DNA from: Selaginella tamariscina
Lineage: Eukaryota; Streptophyta; Lycopodiopsida; Selaginellales; Selaginellaceae
Assembly (NCBI GenBank): GCA_003024785.1
Contig: PUQB01000064.1
Span: 558,001 to 622,000 of the forward strand
Reading direction: 5' to 3'
DNA length: 64,000 bases
In this document: positions 11,700 to 23,934 of the stretch, one piece after another
Numbering within the stretch: the stretch's first letter is position 1
How the letters are laid out: the number at the start of each line of letters is the position of its first letter
The notes under the pieces: generated by a model
Seen by the model: only the letters and a program-made list of their open reading frames with translations
What the model was told of the DNA's origin: nothing
Database searches by the model: none
Program-made: the position numbers and the translations under genes

Positions 11700-14035
11700 A
11701 AGAGCATTAAATCATCTTTTGGTAACCACTCCTGCTCTGATGGCTATAACTTGTACTGCTACCATCTCGTATAGAGAAAAAGAATTGTAGCGACACAAGG
11801 TGACCAACTAAAGAATCACTTCCCTCTTTTATATACTCTTTGAGAAATTTTTTGAAGTTTAGCACTTTAGGCACAAGCAAAACACAACTTTTTTTGGAGA
11901 TGTAATTTTCAAAAAGATTCATCATATGCGGTAAGGTAAGTGCACTTATCCTTTTTGTAGAGTTGGAGACCTTACTGAAAAACTCATCAATATATTCATG
12001 AGTGTGACCAACTATAAGGAAACTGAGCATGATTGTCTTAAACACACCTTTGACAATAAGCATTGACAAGTATGCTAGCACATATAGAAAATAAAAGTAA
12101 GTATGAGCTTGAGAAACCCTTAAGTAAAATGATTTACCTATTTTTGTTCTCGCCTGCACAATTATCCATCTGTAAAAGTAAATAACGAGGAAGCTTATTT
12201 GATGTTGAGGACACATGTACACTATTTGAGCTAGATCCCTCCACTGAACTGAACTCTCAACAGGGCCATTGTTTTTTGTGCAGGCTGCTGACAATGCCTC
12301 TCATATTCCAAGTAGCCTCAAGTGTAGAGAGCATTATGTAAAGGTTGAAGGTGTTGTCCACTGATAGGACTTGTTTGTGAGTGGGCTTGAAGGTTTTGAA
12401 ACACATGGCCAACGACCCAATAGTGAAATTGGAGTCGCTAGACCAATGTGGAAGTGAAAAGTGTCCATATGACTCACAACCGTGTCCATGTGTTAGCACA
12501 CATGTCAATGAAATCGGAAGTTTCATGATTTCAAGGCACTTTGGTGTTGCAACGAGCTTTGGAATGCTGGTCTTTGAATGATCCATCTTGTCATGGATCA
12601 AGCACATGTACTCTGATGGGGTGACACAGAAAGCATGCGGTGTGCATAGTACTGAGACCGGCAAGTTTGTTGTGCAATCATGTGGGCCTCCATCTTCTTT
12701 TGAATGGCAGTGATCTCCACCAAGGTTTTTGCACAAGCCTCTGCAGCCTTCAATGATGTACAAGTGTCACACTTAGAAAAGCTAGAGTGTTTTGCAATCT
12801 CCACATCCTTAAAATGAGTATTCCATATGTTGTTGAAGGTACCAGTGCAGATTGCTTGGAGCCCCATCAAACTGAGGCACTTGTTCACATGTTCACACAG
12901 CTTCAATTGAGTGTAGATTGAAGGCAAAACCTTGAGATTTTCCCTGACCCCTGCATTTGTGGTTCGGCATTTGTGAGGCATCCTGTCTGCATTTGCTTCC
13001 ACAAAAGCCTTGAGTATCTCTATGGCTGCCATAATGTGAGAGCGGGTTTTGACCAAGAGTGTTCCCATGTACTGAGGTTCGCGCTCCATCTAGCCACTCA
13101 TCCCTCCGACGGTAGAACGTGGTCTTTGGGATCCCGTATATACTGTACCAAGCTTTGAAGCAGATGGCCACCTTATTAAATACCATGGATGTACTCTGAT
13201 AACCTGTGTCCGAGGCCATTCCATCAATACACCCAGTTAGTGCAGCATATACAAACTCATGCCTTTGCTTTTGGGTGAGCACGAAAGACATGTCTACATT
13301 GGGTAATTTCATTCCGGTCTGCCATCTGACAACACTTCTTCTTGCAACAGTCAATCGTGGAAATGCTCGTAACACTTTCGGAAGATGTAGGATCCATCTT
13401 TACCCTCTTGCTGAAACTTGCAGGGGAAGATCTGCAACCCATGAATCGCCTTTTTCTTACAATAGGACCAATGCAAGGAACCTCTTCAAATATGAGTTGT
13501 TTTTCCGGGTTGTTATTATTGAAATCCAACCCAGAATATGTTGAACCATCTTGCCGTCTTAATTCAGATGTTCGCCACCTCACGAGGGATCCAAGATGCA
13601 ATTGCCATTAGGTGAAACCTCTGTCACAACTACACCCACGAAGTCAGACCCTAATTTCTTTTATGACACTGCTTCCATTAGATTTATAGATGTGATGATG
13701 CCTCTCCTAACCTCAATCTCATGAAGAAAGAAAATCACCTCATTCATCACAGCAGGCAAGCCATCATCTGGTAAACTCGTGCTACTATTTGTTTGTGACT
13801 CTGCATATTCTGTGTCAGCCTTGACTTCATCTAAATTCCACAATATAGGAGAACCCTCCTCAAATTCCATTCCCAGAACCTTAACATGCTTGTAAATGGT
13901 GTTCACCCATACGTACACACAAGATTCTTGGGCAATATTGTGACATGATGCATTATCATCTCAAACTTCCACAGTTCCAGTGCCAATTATCTCGTTGTTC
14001 CGAAGAAGACATACTTTATCTCCAGTATTAAACAT
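11700..14035 (-). pseudogene. Decayed DUF7869-type (transposon-associated) gene
   Basis: Reads from ATG near 14,033 towards 11,700 in at least five frame segments. The N-terminal part has FNTGDKVCLLRNNEIIGTGT and ESCVYVWVNTIYKHVKVLG, resembling a domain in plant proteins labelled Ptta/En/Spm transposase or DUF8039. A middle part has SIYGIPKTTFYRRRDEW, then a Cys-pair patch CDTCTSLK. The C-terminal part has HDKMDHSKTSIPK, HWSSDSNFTIGSL and FLIVGHTHEYIDEFFS, the order seen in DUF7869 proteins, where VGHTHED.D is the hallmark. Several stops and frame changes remain even allowing introns. The family is amplified in many plants and is probably transposon-derived; its biochemical role is unknown. 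The palindrome array begins about 150 bp upstream. Confidence 0.55.
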
Positions 14036-14184
14036 ATTGTCCTGCACATAAATAATTGTGTTATTTATGATATTTATTTATGTAATATTTTTAAGAAATC
14101 TGAACTGCAGTTGCTTAATAATATGCATGTGCAATAATACATAATTATGTATAAAGATAATATCTCATGCTTGATTAATACAAC

Positions 14185-14905
14185 TGATGGGCAGGATTAA
14201 TCCCGCCCACGACTCCCTTTAATGAGGAACGGTGGGTGGGATTAATCCTGCCGCTGACTCTACCCCTTCGGAGAGAGTCGACGGGATTAATCCCGTTGCC
14301 GATTCCCTCCGGCGAGAAAGAATTAGCGGGATTAATCTCGCCGCCGGATCTTCCTCGTCGGAGAGAGGCGGCGGGATTAATCCCACCGCAACTCCCTTCA
14401 ACGAGGAAGAGGCAGCGGGATTAATCCCACCGCAACTCCCTCCGACAAGGAAGAGGCAGCAGGATTAATCCCGCCCACAACTCTTACGACGGGGAATAGG
14501 TGGCGGGATTAATCCCACCCACACCAAAGCTATGATTTCAAAGAGATCTTGGGATAAATCCTGTCCACAAATATTTAAAACAGGGAAGTGGTAGCGAGAT
14601 TAATCCCGCCACCCCTTCTCTGCCTTCTAGAATGGTTGGCGAGATTAATCCCGCCGACAACTCTTTCTAATGAATTCAGGTAACTCTTTAGTTGAAAGAG
14701 TTATTGGCGAGATTAATCCGTCACTCTTTTTCAGAGGCGGAGAAGCATTACCCAGACTAATTCTGCCATGGTTATCAAAGAGATGGTGGTGGGATTAATC
14801 CCGCCACCTCTTCTAAGAGGCGAAAAGAAATGGTCGGATTAATCTCGCTGCCCTGGCTAACCGAGAATATTAAGTTATAAGGATATTTAAACGGGATAAA
14901 TCCTT
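14185..14905. repeat. Palindrome array 1 (GGCGGGATTAATCCCGCC, ~45 bp period)
   Basis: About sixteen copies of a perfect or near-perfect palindrome with core GGGATTAATCCC. Centres fall near 14,199, 14,244, 14,289, 14,334, 14,379, 14,422, 14,466, 14,510, 14,555, 14,600 and 14,646, then less regularly to 14,897. Spacers of about 27 bp are themselves dyads (CTCCCT... against ...GAGGAAGAG). Open frames across it (GLIPP, GGINPA repeats) only reflect the repeat. The array lies directly upstream of the minus-strand DUF7869-type gene. Confidence 0.9.
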
Positions 14906-15379
14906 AACGGAATATATTGTAATCCTAATGCATTCTTAAACCCCTAAATTCTAATTTTAAAAGAGAATGTAAGAGAGTGAATCTTTATAAGTATATCTAA
15001 ATTTATTTATAATATTTACTTATAATTAGCACTGAAGGCGCCATGCTTTCCTATAAACAATAGCACCCAATTTAATGTCGCTTCTGAGCCGATCATTATA
15101 AAGAAAAAAGAAGATCTGAAGAATGAAAAATATAGAAATGAAGAAAGCCTTGCTGAAGAAAGAACCAAATCTAAATTTAAGTGGGAAATTAAATGCATTT
15201 TCAAATTTACATGTCAGATCGATAATACTTATGTCAGAAATTCAAAAAAATTAAAAAGAACAAAAAATAAAATTTAAGATGAGTTGACACAAATAACCGA
15301 CACTCTGACATATATACTCTCAAATTCCAATGAGTGTTATAAAATTCCATTTAATGTTATTCAAGTGATTCAAACTGTT

Positions 15380-15905
15380 TAATATTACGAAATTTTAGTA
15401 ATTATTCTATTCTTAATATTCAAGTATATATTATTAAGTTTTATTATATATATATATATATATATAATATACTTATACAATAAATAAATTGATATATTAT
15501 TATGTATCATTTAAAATATATTCATAGTCTGTTTATTATTATTATTTTCTTAATTACTCGAGTAATTAATTTACATTTCCTACTATTAATGGGATATTCT
15601 TTATTATTTTCTTAATATTCAAAGAATATTCCAATATTAAACCTGATTATCATAATTAAATTAGTCTTATTCTTAATTATTTCAGTAATTATTCTACATT
15701 TGTATATATTAATGGGATTTTCTCAATTAATTTCTTATTATTTCAAGAATATTTCTATGTTAAACCTTATTATCAATATTAAATTAATATATATTATTAA
15801 AACTATATATGGCTATATATTAGATAAAATCATATATTATTATGTATAATTTAAAATATGTTCATAGTGTGTTTATTAATATTATTTTCTTAATTATTTG
15901 ATGTT
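15380..15905. repeat. AT-rich direct duplications (~340 bp and ~125 bp periods)
   Basis: The stretch from about 15,490 to 15,560 recurs from about 15,830 with few changes. Inside it, a segment with 'attaatggga' and 'aaacct.attatca' recurs about 125 bp later. No coding signal. Confidence 0.55.
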
Positions 15906-16449
15906 TGTTTTGCACACATATATAAACACAATCATAAATTTATATATACACGTGCACATGCATTAGAAGCACTTACAGAGACACATATGCACACACACAT
16001 GCACAAGCCGATGAGTGGATCACGATATAGATAAAGCATCTAGCTTTGTATTTATGATATAGAGTTTAAAACCAAAACCAAATATTTATAGTTAACACAC
16101 TCTACACTGGGACTTACATATGTTTAGTGTTTAGAGTAAATAATTAGAAAAATGTGCATGCATTTAGTTTATATTAGTATAAAGATTTTATACTGATGTA
16201 TATATGATGTACCATATAAATTTTTATAATAAAATACTTGCATTAGGTTTAAACCCTAAACCAAACTGGAGAAATATGTTGCTTCTTTATTGAAAACATC
16301 ATGTTCAATGCATGTATGATTTATATGTACTCAGTCTGTGTGTATGTAACACATTGAATTTACATATGTAATATGTATGTATGTCTATGTATATACACGT
16401 GTATATGTATATATGTGTATTAATATATGCAATATGTACGATTTTAATT

Positions 16450-16900
16450 TGTTAACACTCTCTCTCTTTTCTCATACATACAAAGTGTCACCATGCATAA
16501 TCCCTTCTTTCATACATACACACCATGCATGATCCATAATATGTATTGTCTCTCTTCTCTCATACATATACACCATGCATGATCCATAATATGTAGCCTA
16601 TTTCTCTTCTCTCATACATACACACCATGCATGATCCATAATATGTACTAATGTTACAATATTATGTACTATGTATGTATATATGTGTATAATATGTGTA
16701 TTAATATATGCAATGTGTACAAAATTAATTTTTTAACACTCTCTCTTCTCTCATACATACACACCATGCATGATCCATGTTAATATGTACTATCTCTCTT
16801 CTCTCAAACATACACACCATGCATGATCCATGTTAATATGTACTATCTCTCTTCTCTCAAACATACACACCATGCATGATCCATAATATGTACTCTGTCT
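16450..16900. repeat. Minisatellite with CATGCATG in each unit
   Basis: At least six units of about 55-65 bp carry a CT-rich part, 'catacatacacac', CCATGCATGATCC and 'ataatatgta'. CATGCATG is the RY element bound by plant B3-domain factors. Any regulatory role here is inference. Confidence 0.7.
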
Positions 16901-17214
16901 CTCTAATATTATGTACTAATATGTATGTATGTTTATGTGTATATATGTATTGCTACATGTGAAACTTTAACACTCTCATGGACACACACATGTTAAACCC
17001 CTGCATGATTTATATTTTTGGGGTGTATGTGATACACCCACGCAGGGCGAATCTATATTTTATTCTTTTTAAGGTTTAAGTATATAGTCTTAGAAGGAAT
17101 ATTCAATTAGGGTTAATATATATTTTATTCCTTTTAAGGTTTAAGTATATTCTTAGGGTTTCAAGAAGAAAGGCGGCAGAGGAGACGGCTGTGAAATCTC
17201 CCTCTCACACACAG

Positions 17215-17518
17215 GTGAGATCTCTCTCTCTTTCTCTCTCACGCACACTCCTGAGTTTTTTATTTATTTTTATTCACATATACATTTATGTGTGTGTATC
17301 TTAATAATAAAATTGATTTATCTATCTCTCGCACACACACGCACACTCCTATACATACACACACACACACACACACATGTGTGTGTGTGTGTGTGTATAA
17401 TTTTATTAATTTATTAATTTTATCTCTCGCACACACACGCACACTCCTATATATACATATACATATACATATATATACATATACATATACATATATATAC
17501 TAATATATATAATATATA

Positions 17519-17570
<52 letters not shown>

Positions 17571-17875
17571 GTGTATGTGTGTGTATATATATAATTTAAT
17601 TTATTTAGCACACACATATGATATATATAATAATATATATGTGTGTGTGTGTATCACTAATTTTATCTGATTTATCTATCTCTGGCACACACACGCACTC
17701 TCCTACACACACATATACATATAATATATGTGCGTGTGTATCTGTATAATTTAATTTATTTTGCACACACACTCATACACATGATATACATATCCATATA
17801 TTTATATACATATATAAATATATATATCTGTGTTTATATTTATACACATGCATACATATATATATATGTGACCAT
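17215..17875. repeat. Dense microsatellites (TC, CA/TG, TA)
   Basis: Runs of TC, CA, TG and TA dinucleotides. Around 17,355-17,396 a (CA)n run meets a (TG)n run at CATG, making a perfect inverted repeat. A (TA)n tract lies near 17,500-17,552. Confidence 0.9.
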
Positions 17876-17877
17876 AT

Positions 17878-18960
17878 AGTGGCAGGATTAATCCCGTCGC
17901 TCGCAGGGCTAACCAAAGAGCGGCGGGATTAATCTTGCCGTCGAGGCCCTTCATGTAAGTCATGAGCGGCGGAATTAATCCCGCCGCCCTTCACGCAGGC
18001 TATTTGGTTAGCCTCATGAGCGGCAAGATTAATCCTGCCGCCCGTGAAGGGCCTAGGTGGCAGGATTAATCCCGCCGCATGCCTATGCCCTGCGTGGAAT
18101 GCGGCAGGATTAATCCCGCCGCCAATGGCCTGCGTGAAGGGCCTAAGCGGTAGGATTAATCATGCCGCATTCCGCACAAGGCATGGGCGTGCGGCGAGAT
18201 TAATCTCGTCGCCCATGGCCTGCGTGAAGGGCCTAGGCGACGGGATTAATCCTGCCGCACACCCAGGAAGTCGGCGGGATTAATCATGCTACTCATGTCT
18301 TGCGTGAAGGGCCTAGGCGGTGGGATTAATCCGGTTGCATGCTTATGCCCTGCGCGGAGTGCGGCATGATTAATCCTGCGGCAAGCCCATGCCCTGCGTG
18401 GAGGGTAGCAGGATTAATCCTGCTCACCCATCCCTTCTCGGAGGGCGGGGAGATTAATCCCGCCACCCATATATATGTGTGTGTGCGCATGATTTACGAG
18501 AGGGCGGCGGGAATAATCTCGCCGACCCTTCTATGCCTGGTGGAGGGATTAATCCCGCCAACCACCTTAATCCATATGAGAGTGTCATGGGCGGGATTAA
18601 TCCCGCCCAACATGCATGAAAGGGGTGGCGGGATTCATCCCACCACCCTTCTTTTTTTCCTCCATTGGTGAGTCAAATCAATCCCGACCACCTCTATTTG
18701 AGACGGAGAAGGTTTATAGCATACCAATGGAAGGGACTAAGAAGGGCCTTATATGGTGGGCGAGATTAATCCCACCACCTTTCTGGAGCCCCTAAAGGGG
18801 TGTGCCAAATAAATCTTGCCCAGTTCTCTCTAAGACCGAGAAGGGTGGCGGGATTAATCTCGCACACCCATTTAGGGCCTCCAGAAAGGTTGCGAGATTA
18901 ATACCACTCACCCTTTCAGGAGGCATAGAAGGGGTGGCGAGATTAATCCCGCTCCACCTT
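17878..18960. repeat. Palindrome array 2 (GGCGGGATTAATCCCGCC, ~43 bp period)
   Basis: More than twenty copies of the same palindromic core as array 1. Early centres are near 17,889, 17,930, 17,976, 18,030, 18,068, 18,111, 18,157, 18,200, 18,248, 18,290, 18,327, 18,370 and 18,415. Spacers differ from array 1: they alternate CATGCCCTGCGTGGA-type and GGCCTGCGTGAAGGGCC-type sequences, and many are dyads too. Spacing becomes irregular after 18,450. The array sits upstream of the plus-strand gene starting near 19,385. Confidence 0.9.
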
Positions 18961-19384
18961 CCATGTGAATATATATGTGTATTAATATATATAAGTTGCA
19001 GATCTCATTTTATTTACTTTTATCATCTTATCATAATAGTTTAAGTAAAAGCCAGTAAACTATGTGAACTGTCCAAAGCTTATATTTGTGGTGGTTCTAA
19101 AACCAAATGTTATATGTCTTTTGCACTAGCACAAATGTGAGTTTTGGACAGTTAATTCCATCTACTTCTCTCTGAGACAAAGAGGGGTGTATGTGAATTT
19201 ATCTGTGTATTAATTTTATTTATTTGGGTTTATACAAGTGTGTGTGCATTTTTATATGAATTGTATTCATAGTGTATTATTTGCAGAAGGATGATTTGAT
19301 CAAATAAGGAGATTCAGTCATTAGTATGGAGTCGTTGTCAAATTCTGAGTAAGAATTAAAATAAAATCTGTTATACTCGGATAT
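18961..19384. other. Possible 5' region of the 19.4-kb gene
   Basis: AT-rich, with no open frame of note. It lies between array 2 and the first coding-like segment, so a promoter or leader is likely. No specific element is recognised. Confidence 0.3.
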
Positions 19385-22300
19385 GTGCTTGAAGAACTAA
19401 TCATTTTTATATTCAGATGTGGAATTGAGGTGACATTGAAGACGAGAGCAGGAGAAGAGATGGGCATGGAGATTTTGGAATCAACTTGGCCATATTTCAA
19501 ACTAAACGGGAAGCGCATTGGAGCAACCATGGTTGCTGTTAAACTAATCTTTGTCACATCGCATGGACAAGCAAAACAATGGAAAGTAGATTTACTAGTC
19601 AAGCACCCGAAAGCAATCTACGAACCCAGATTGGATGATGCTTGACACATATGCCTTGTTCCATCCAATGTCACGTTCTCGGATCCAGAGGTCGCTACTT
19701 ACAATATTAATCTCGGGTGGTCTTGTCGACTTGTGGATAATGATGTTCAGTGTTCACTAATGATGTTGATCGTGGAGTTTTCTTCAACTCAATGAAAGCC
19801 CATCTATGGAGGGATCCAATTAAATGTCTACTTCAAAGATCTTCAGACTCATTAAGTAGGTGTATTCTCAGGCAGAGATTGCTTCACAATACAGAACATC
19901 CACAAGTGGAGCAATTAACCCTCTTCACATTGAAGAAGAACACGCGACATCATAAGGGAGATTAAGAGGGTGGCTCGGTCCCAGGTTCTTCAAAACTAGA
20001 AGAGTGTGCCGAGAACATTAGAATAGCTGCAGTTGGGGATCACACATGTTCATTTGGATCGTAGAAGAAAATCATCAGTCATTTTGTCAGCTGCACCTGT
20101 GACATCCCATGCTGCAATAAGTCATAAGGAAATGATGTTGAATGATAAGATTTATGAGTGTAGGGTTAAGTATTGCAGCATCAACCCAACTTCAATTACA
20201 AGCCACTCAATTAGGAACGTGTAGCTGAGCTCATGGAGCTGAGCTCATGGAGAATATGAAGGACAACAATTCTTACACCGTTCCACATAATGTTGTTTTG
20301 TGCCCATACTATGAAAGAAAGAAAGGTGCTGACAAAGTGTGGGTCACAACACCAGAACAAATCACGAAGATTCAGACGGAGAATAGAAAATCAATCAAGT
20401 ACTACATCATTAGTGGCCAGCACACAATAACGGCTTGATGAACACAACAAAGGAATAATGACAACAAAACTTTCCGAGCATACCCGTGAGAAGCTGATAA
20501 AAAGATCGGCGTTTTTAGCTAAGCCGAATCTCACAATCGAGCAGTACCATAAGTTATCGGCGGAATGGGACGCTGCTGACACCAACCACTACAACAGCAA
20601 AATATGGGAGAAGTTCAAACACACGCGAGCCATATGAGAATCTCTTCAGCAACCACAAAGAGCTACTGCAGGGAATACATAATGTGCGATGTACGGGTAA
20701 GTAAATTGTCTGGGCGATTTATCTCGTCGGTATATAATCTGTCTCTTTTTTTCAGAGAGTTGAAGAAATTTGATTTTGCCCAAGTGGGCGGGAAGGAAAC
20801 ATCCTTTTTGATGATGTTGATTTCTTGTTCCGAGAATAGAATCTTTGCCAAATGGTTGGGGATATGGAATCCTTTTCAAAAGAAACACTGAAGAAGAAGC
20901 AGACAAGTGAAGGGGAACCCTCAGAGAAGTCTGCAAAGAAACCCAATAAGACGCCAAAGACTAAGTCTGTTCAATTTATAAAGGATGTAGACAACGATTT
21001 TAAAGCCTTTAAATGGAACAACGATGGAGGAGATGGAAGTCTTGGCTAATTTGGTGATTGATGGCAAACTACATATTAACAATAGCAGCCCCACCTCTCC
21101 TTTTCATGTCAACTCCATCTGCTTGCATATGGACACACATGTTCATTGTAAACACAAAAAACTGATAACATTGTATATACTAGGTTGAGGCCAAGGTCCA
21201 ACCCAGTTTGTAGCAGTGTATTCCCAACCACTCCTTGAAGTGCCTGACCGTACATACGAAGAGGTTAGCAAATATTTGCATGTGACAAACGATGATATGC
21301 TTGTTGAATGGGTGAATCAATTGGAAGATCTGGGCAAGAATCTATTGCATGCCAACGCCAAAAAGGAAAACATTGTGATGACGCCTTCTCTTATCACAGC
21401 GGAGAACCGAGTTGAACCTTATAAAGGAGGATGCTACGAATCACGACAAGCCATATAGATGTTTTGTTGTTGGATTCGGAGACTTTATGGGGTAACACTG
21501 CTTGTAAGAAACCGTTTCAATTGTTCGTGATGGATTGGCGGGTGTCAAAAATCCTTCAACAGATAGGACACTAGAGGATTTGGTGGAGAAACTTTGCTGT
21601 GCAAGCATGTACAAAGAAGGTATTTATTATTGAATTCATGCTTGCACTCTTCACTGATACCTACGTTTTCAAGTATTTATTTCTTGATTCTTGCTCATGT
21701 CACGATACTTTTGCCTTTGCCTTCGTCAAGAAGAATAGACATCGTTGGACAGGATTTTTATGAATGATGCTGATCCTAAGTGCATTGATACGGTTGTTCA
21801 CTTGGTTGTTAGGAATGTGCCAAACAATTTTAAATTTTCAAATGACTGGCTAGGCATCTATTTGCACTCCAACGGGCCTGAACCTCCATCCGATACACCG
21901 ATAGTTGAGAGGACGTATTCGGCAATGTACGTTATCTAAATATTACAAGTCAAGCAGCACGGAGCATCGTCAACTTGATCAGGGGTCCTCACAGTGATGC
22001 ATGGGTTTTTGACTACTGCACTAGGGGGTCCGTCTTGAAGGAGTGTTACCTTCGGGATACATGTATGTTTGCCGTTGAAAAGTATAAGACCATGGTTGAG
22101 GACCTGAACAAGTGGATAAAGAGGTTCTCAACTAACTACCCCAACAAACTCATATAGGAGTATTTGGGAAAGTTCCCTCTCGAGAAGTGCAATAGCTCTA
22201 AAAATGAATCTGGTTCAATGTTGAAGTCTGAGGACGAACTTTAATCAGATATTAGACTGGAAGTTATCTCGAGGAGTATAGAACATTCACACACTCCATT

Positions 22301-22430
22301 ACCCATGGAAACATCAACAGAAGATACGGAAGATCATGAATCATCTCACAAGCGGCTTAGACCTTCTTTGCCTCACTTAGAAGGTAATAGCGAAGAAGAA
22401 TTGTGTTAATGAGTAGAGTGACGAATAGTT
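19385..22430 (+). CDS. Unrecognised multi-exon gene, possibly transposon-linked
   Basis: A series of plus-strand coding-like segments: 19,385-19,645, 19,750-19,965, 20,033-20,440, 20,460-20,760, 20,760-21,050, 21,216-21,460, 21,745-21,940 and 21,975-22,160, with a tail to about 22,410. Plausible introns include 20,697-20,756 (gtaagt...tttcag) and about 21,620-21,730. I do not recognise the family. One patch at 20,396-20,434, YYIISGQHTITA, recalls the 'I.G.HR' motif of ParB/sulfiredoxin-like folds, but this is weak. A Lys-rich tail lies at 20,885-20,970. Frame changes between segments mean it is either heavily spliced or broken. It runs divergently from the DUF7869-type gene, with a palindrome array upstream of each. 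Confidence 0.4.
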
Positions 22431-22669
22431 GTAAATGAGTGTAACATAAGGCATTTTGTATATTTCATTTATATTTGTATAGAAAATAAATTCTCAAGGA
22501 TTAATGAAGTTTTTAGTTTAAACATGGGTCACACATTAACAAGGTAAATAATATACCTTGATAATTATAAGGTCAGCTAACTATCATTTTGTATATGTAA
22601 TGAAACAGTTGAGAACATGGATTTTCAACATTGCCATGAGGTAAGAGAGGGGTTTGGCGAAAATTTCTT

Positions 22670-23830
22670 GTGCCACATGTCAGAATGACAGAGTTCATGC
22701 AGGAAATGGACAATAATGCAGCTCAAAACATCGTTATCATGGGGACCACTTCAGTTTTTTCATCACCATTTCTATTGGCTTCAATTCCTAAATCACTTTC
22801 TTCAACGCATGCAATATATGAATCTTGTAAGGATGATGTACAACAATTAAATGATAAAGGAATAGACAATGATATAGTGTCAACAGATAAATGTGAAAGG
22901 GAGCAAACAAGTGAGTTGCAAAGCATTCAAGAGGCAACGCTACCCATGTTACCCCATATTGTGTTGTGTGGATGTCAATGGTATTCTGCTTCATTGATAA
23001 AGGCCTGAGGATAGAAAAAAAAAATTAAACAAGGAGATTTCATTCATTGTCATAGTAAATTTCGATATGATATTATTTTTGTTCAGGGTTGAACCGTCCT
23101 CTTTCAAAAAACTTAAGGAGATGGGTGCATTTGTGGGATTTGGTCATGCATGCAGATTCACAACTTGACACTGCTATTGAATTTGCTTAAGAAACATTGT
23201 AGTGGTGATTCGTAAAGATTGGATTTTTGATTAGCAAATATGTTATAAACCTCTCGAATTTTATAATATATGAAAGGAAAGCAAGCCATATTTCTTCAAG
23301 AATGAAAGATTAATTAGGCTTCATGGGAATCAATCAGTTAAGGATAATGAAGAACGCACATATCTTAGTGGTAGATGACTCTCCTCAGAAGGCGATGCTT
23401 AACCAAAACATTGCTTGTATTCATCCAATCATTTTTGACCTATATTTTAATACCAATACCATGGATGAGCTAGTGAACTACTTGGATACGTGCCTCAGAA
23501 AGAAGAATCTCGAAAACTTTTGTGAGTAGTATCCACCATATCAAACATTTCCTGACGCTTTTTTTTTTTCGTGATTTTAAGTTTTATAAAATGAAGGATA
23601 GCAACCGAGCGCTTTACAATATTATTCTTAAGGAACGTCATTTTTTAAATGAGCCTTTATACAGACCTCGTCTTATTACATCTTATGTATTAACGAGGAT
23701 GGCAACTCCTAACTGCATTCATGAGAGTGTGGACAACAACATCAAGATATTGACCAAAATGATTCGATTAATCCGGAGAGTGATGATTTAGACAAAATGA
23801 AGAGATTTCTTTGTATGGTTAGGAAGAAAG
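22670..23830 (+). pseudogene. NIF/FCP1-like HAD phosphatase gene, broken
   Basis: Two HAD-superfamily signatures appear in order. VDVNGILLH at about 22,968-22,994 matches the DxDx(T/V) nucleophile loop, with Asn where the second Asp usually is, as in some plant relatives. VVDDSPQKAMLN at about 23,368-23,403 matches the late (V/I)DDSP..A.LNP motif. DELVNYLDTCL follows, as in the family's 'ELR.YLE.L' segment. The middle of the domain is riddled with stops. The first motif needs a one-base frame change from the upstream frame (LPHIVLC). An acidic/Ser-rich N-terminus (22,679-22,960) and a 3' segment (23,560-23,790) flank it. Catalysis is doubtful. Annotation as a NIF-type phosphatase relative is tentative. 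Confidence 0.45.
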
Positions 23831-23934
23831 TATTTATAAAAAAAATTAACATGTTGATAAGGAAATAATTTCATTTGTAATTATGTTTGATAGTATTTTT
23901 TTAATTATTGTAAACTATTTTTAGAACGAAGAAT

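Larger units (their letters stand above)
14906..17877. other. AT-rich core between the palindrome arrays
   Basis: No gene. It holds an AT-rich duplicated block (15,380-15,905), a CATGCATG-bearing minisatellite (16,450-16,900), a short duplication at 17,053-17,158 ('tatattttattc..tttaaggtttaagtatat' twice) and dense dinucleotide repeats. Confidence 0.7.

Noticed and set aside
14219-18671. Open frames with GLIPP / GRINPAA repeats as a repetitive protein
   Set aside because: They arise from reading the palindrome array in several frames and both strands alike, with no start context or splice structure.
14185-18960. CRISPR-like array (palindromic repeats with regular spacers)
   Set aside because: Spacers are related to each other and dyadic, repeats are imperfect, and the window is a plant nuclear genome with no cas genes.
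20396-20434. Firm assignment of the 19.4-kb gene to the ParB family
   Set aside because: Only one short motif resembles it, and no second ParB/sulfiredoxin motif could be found.
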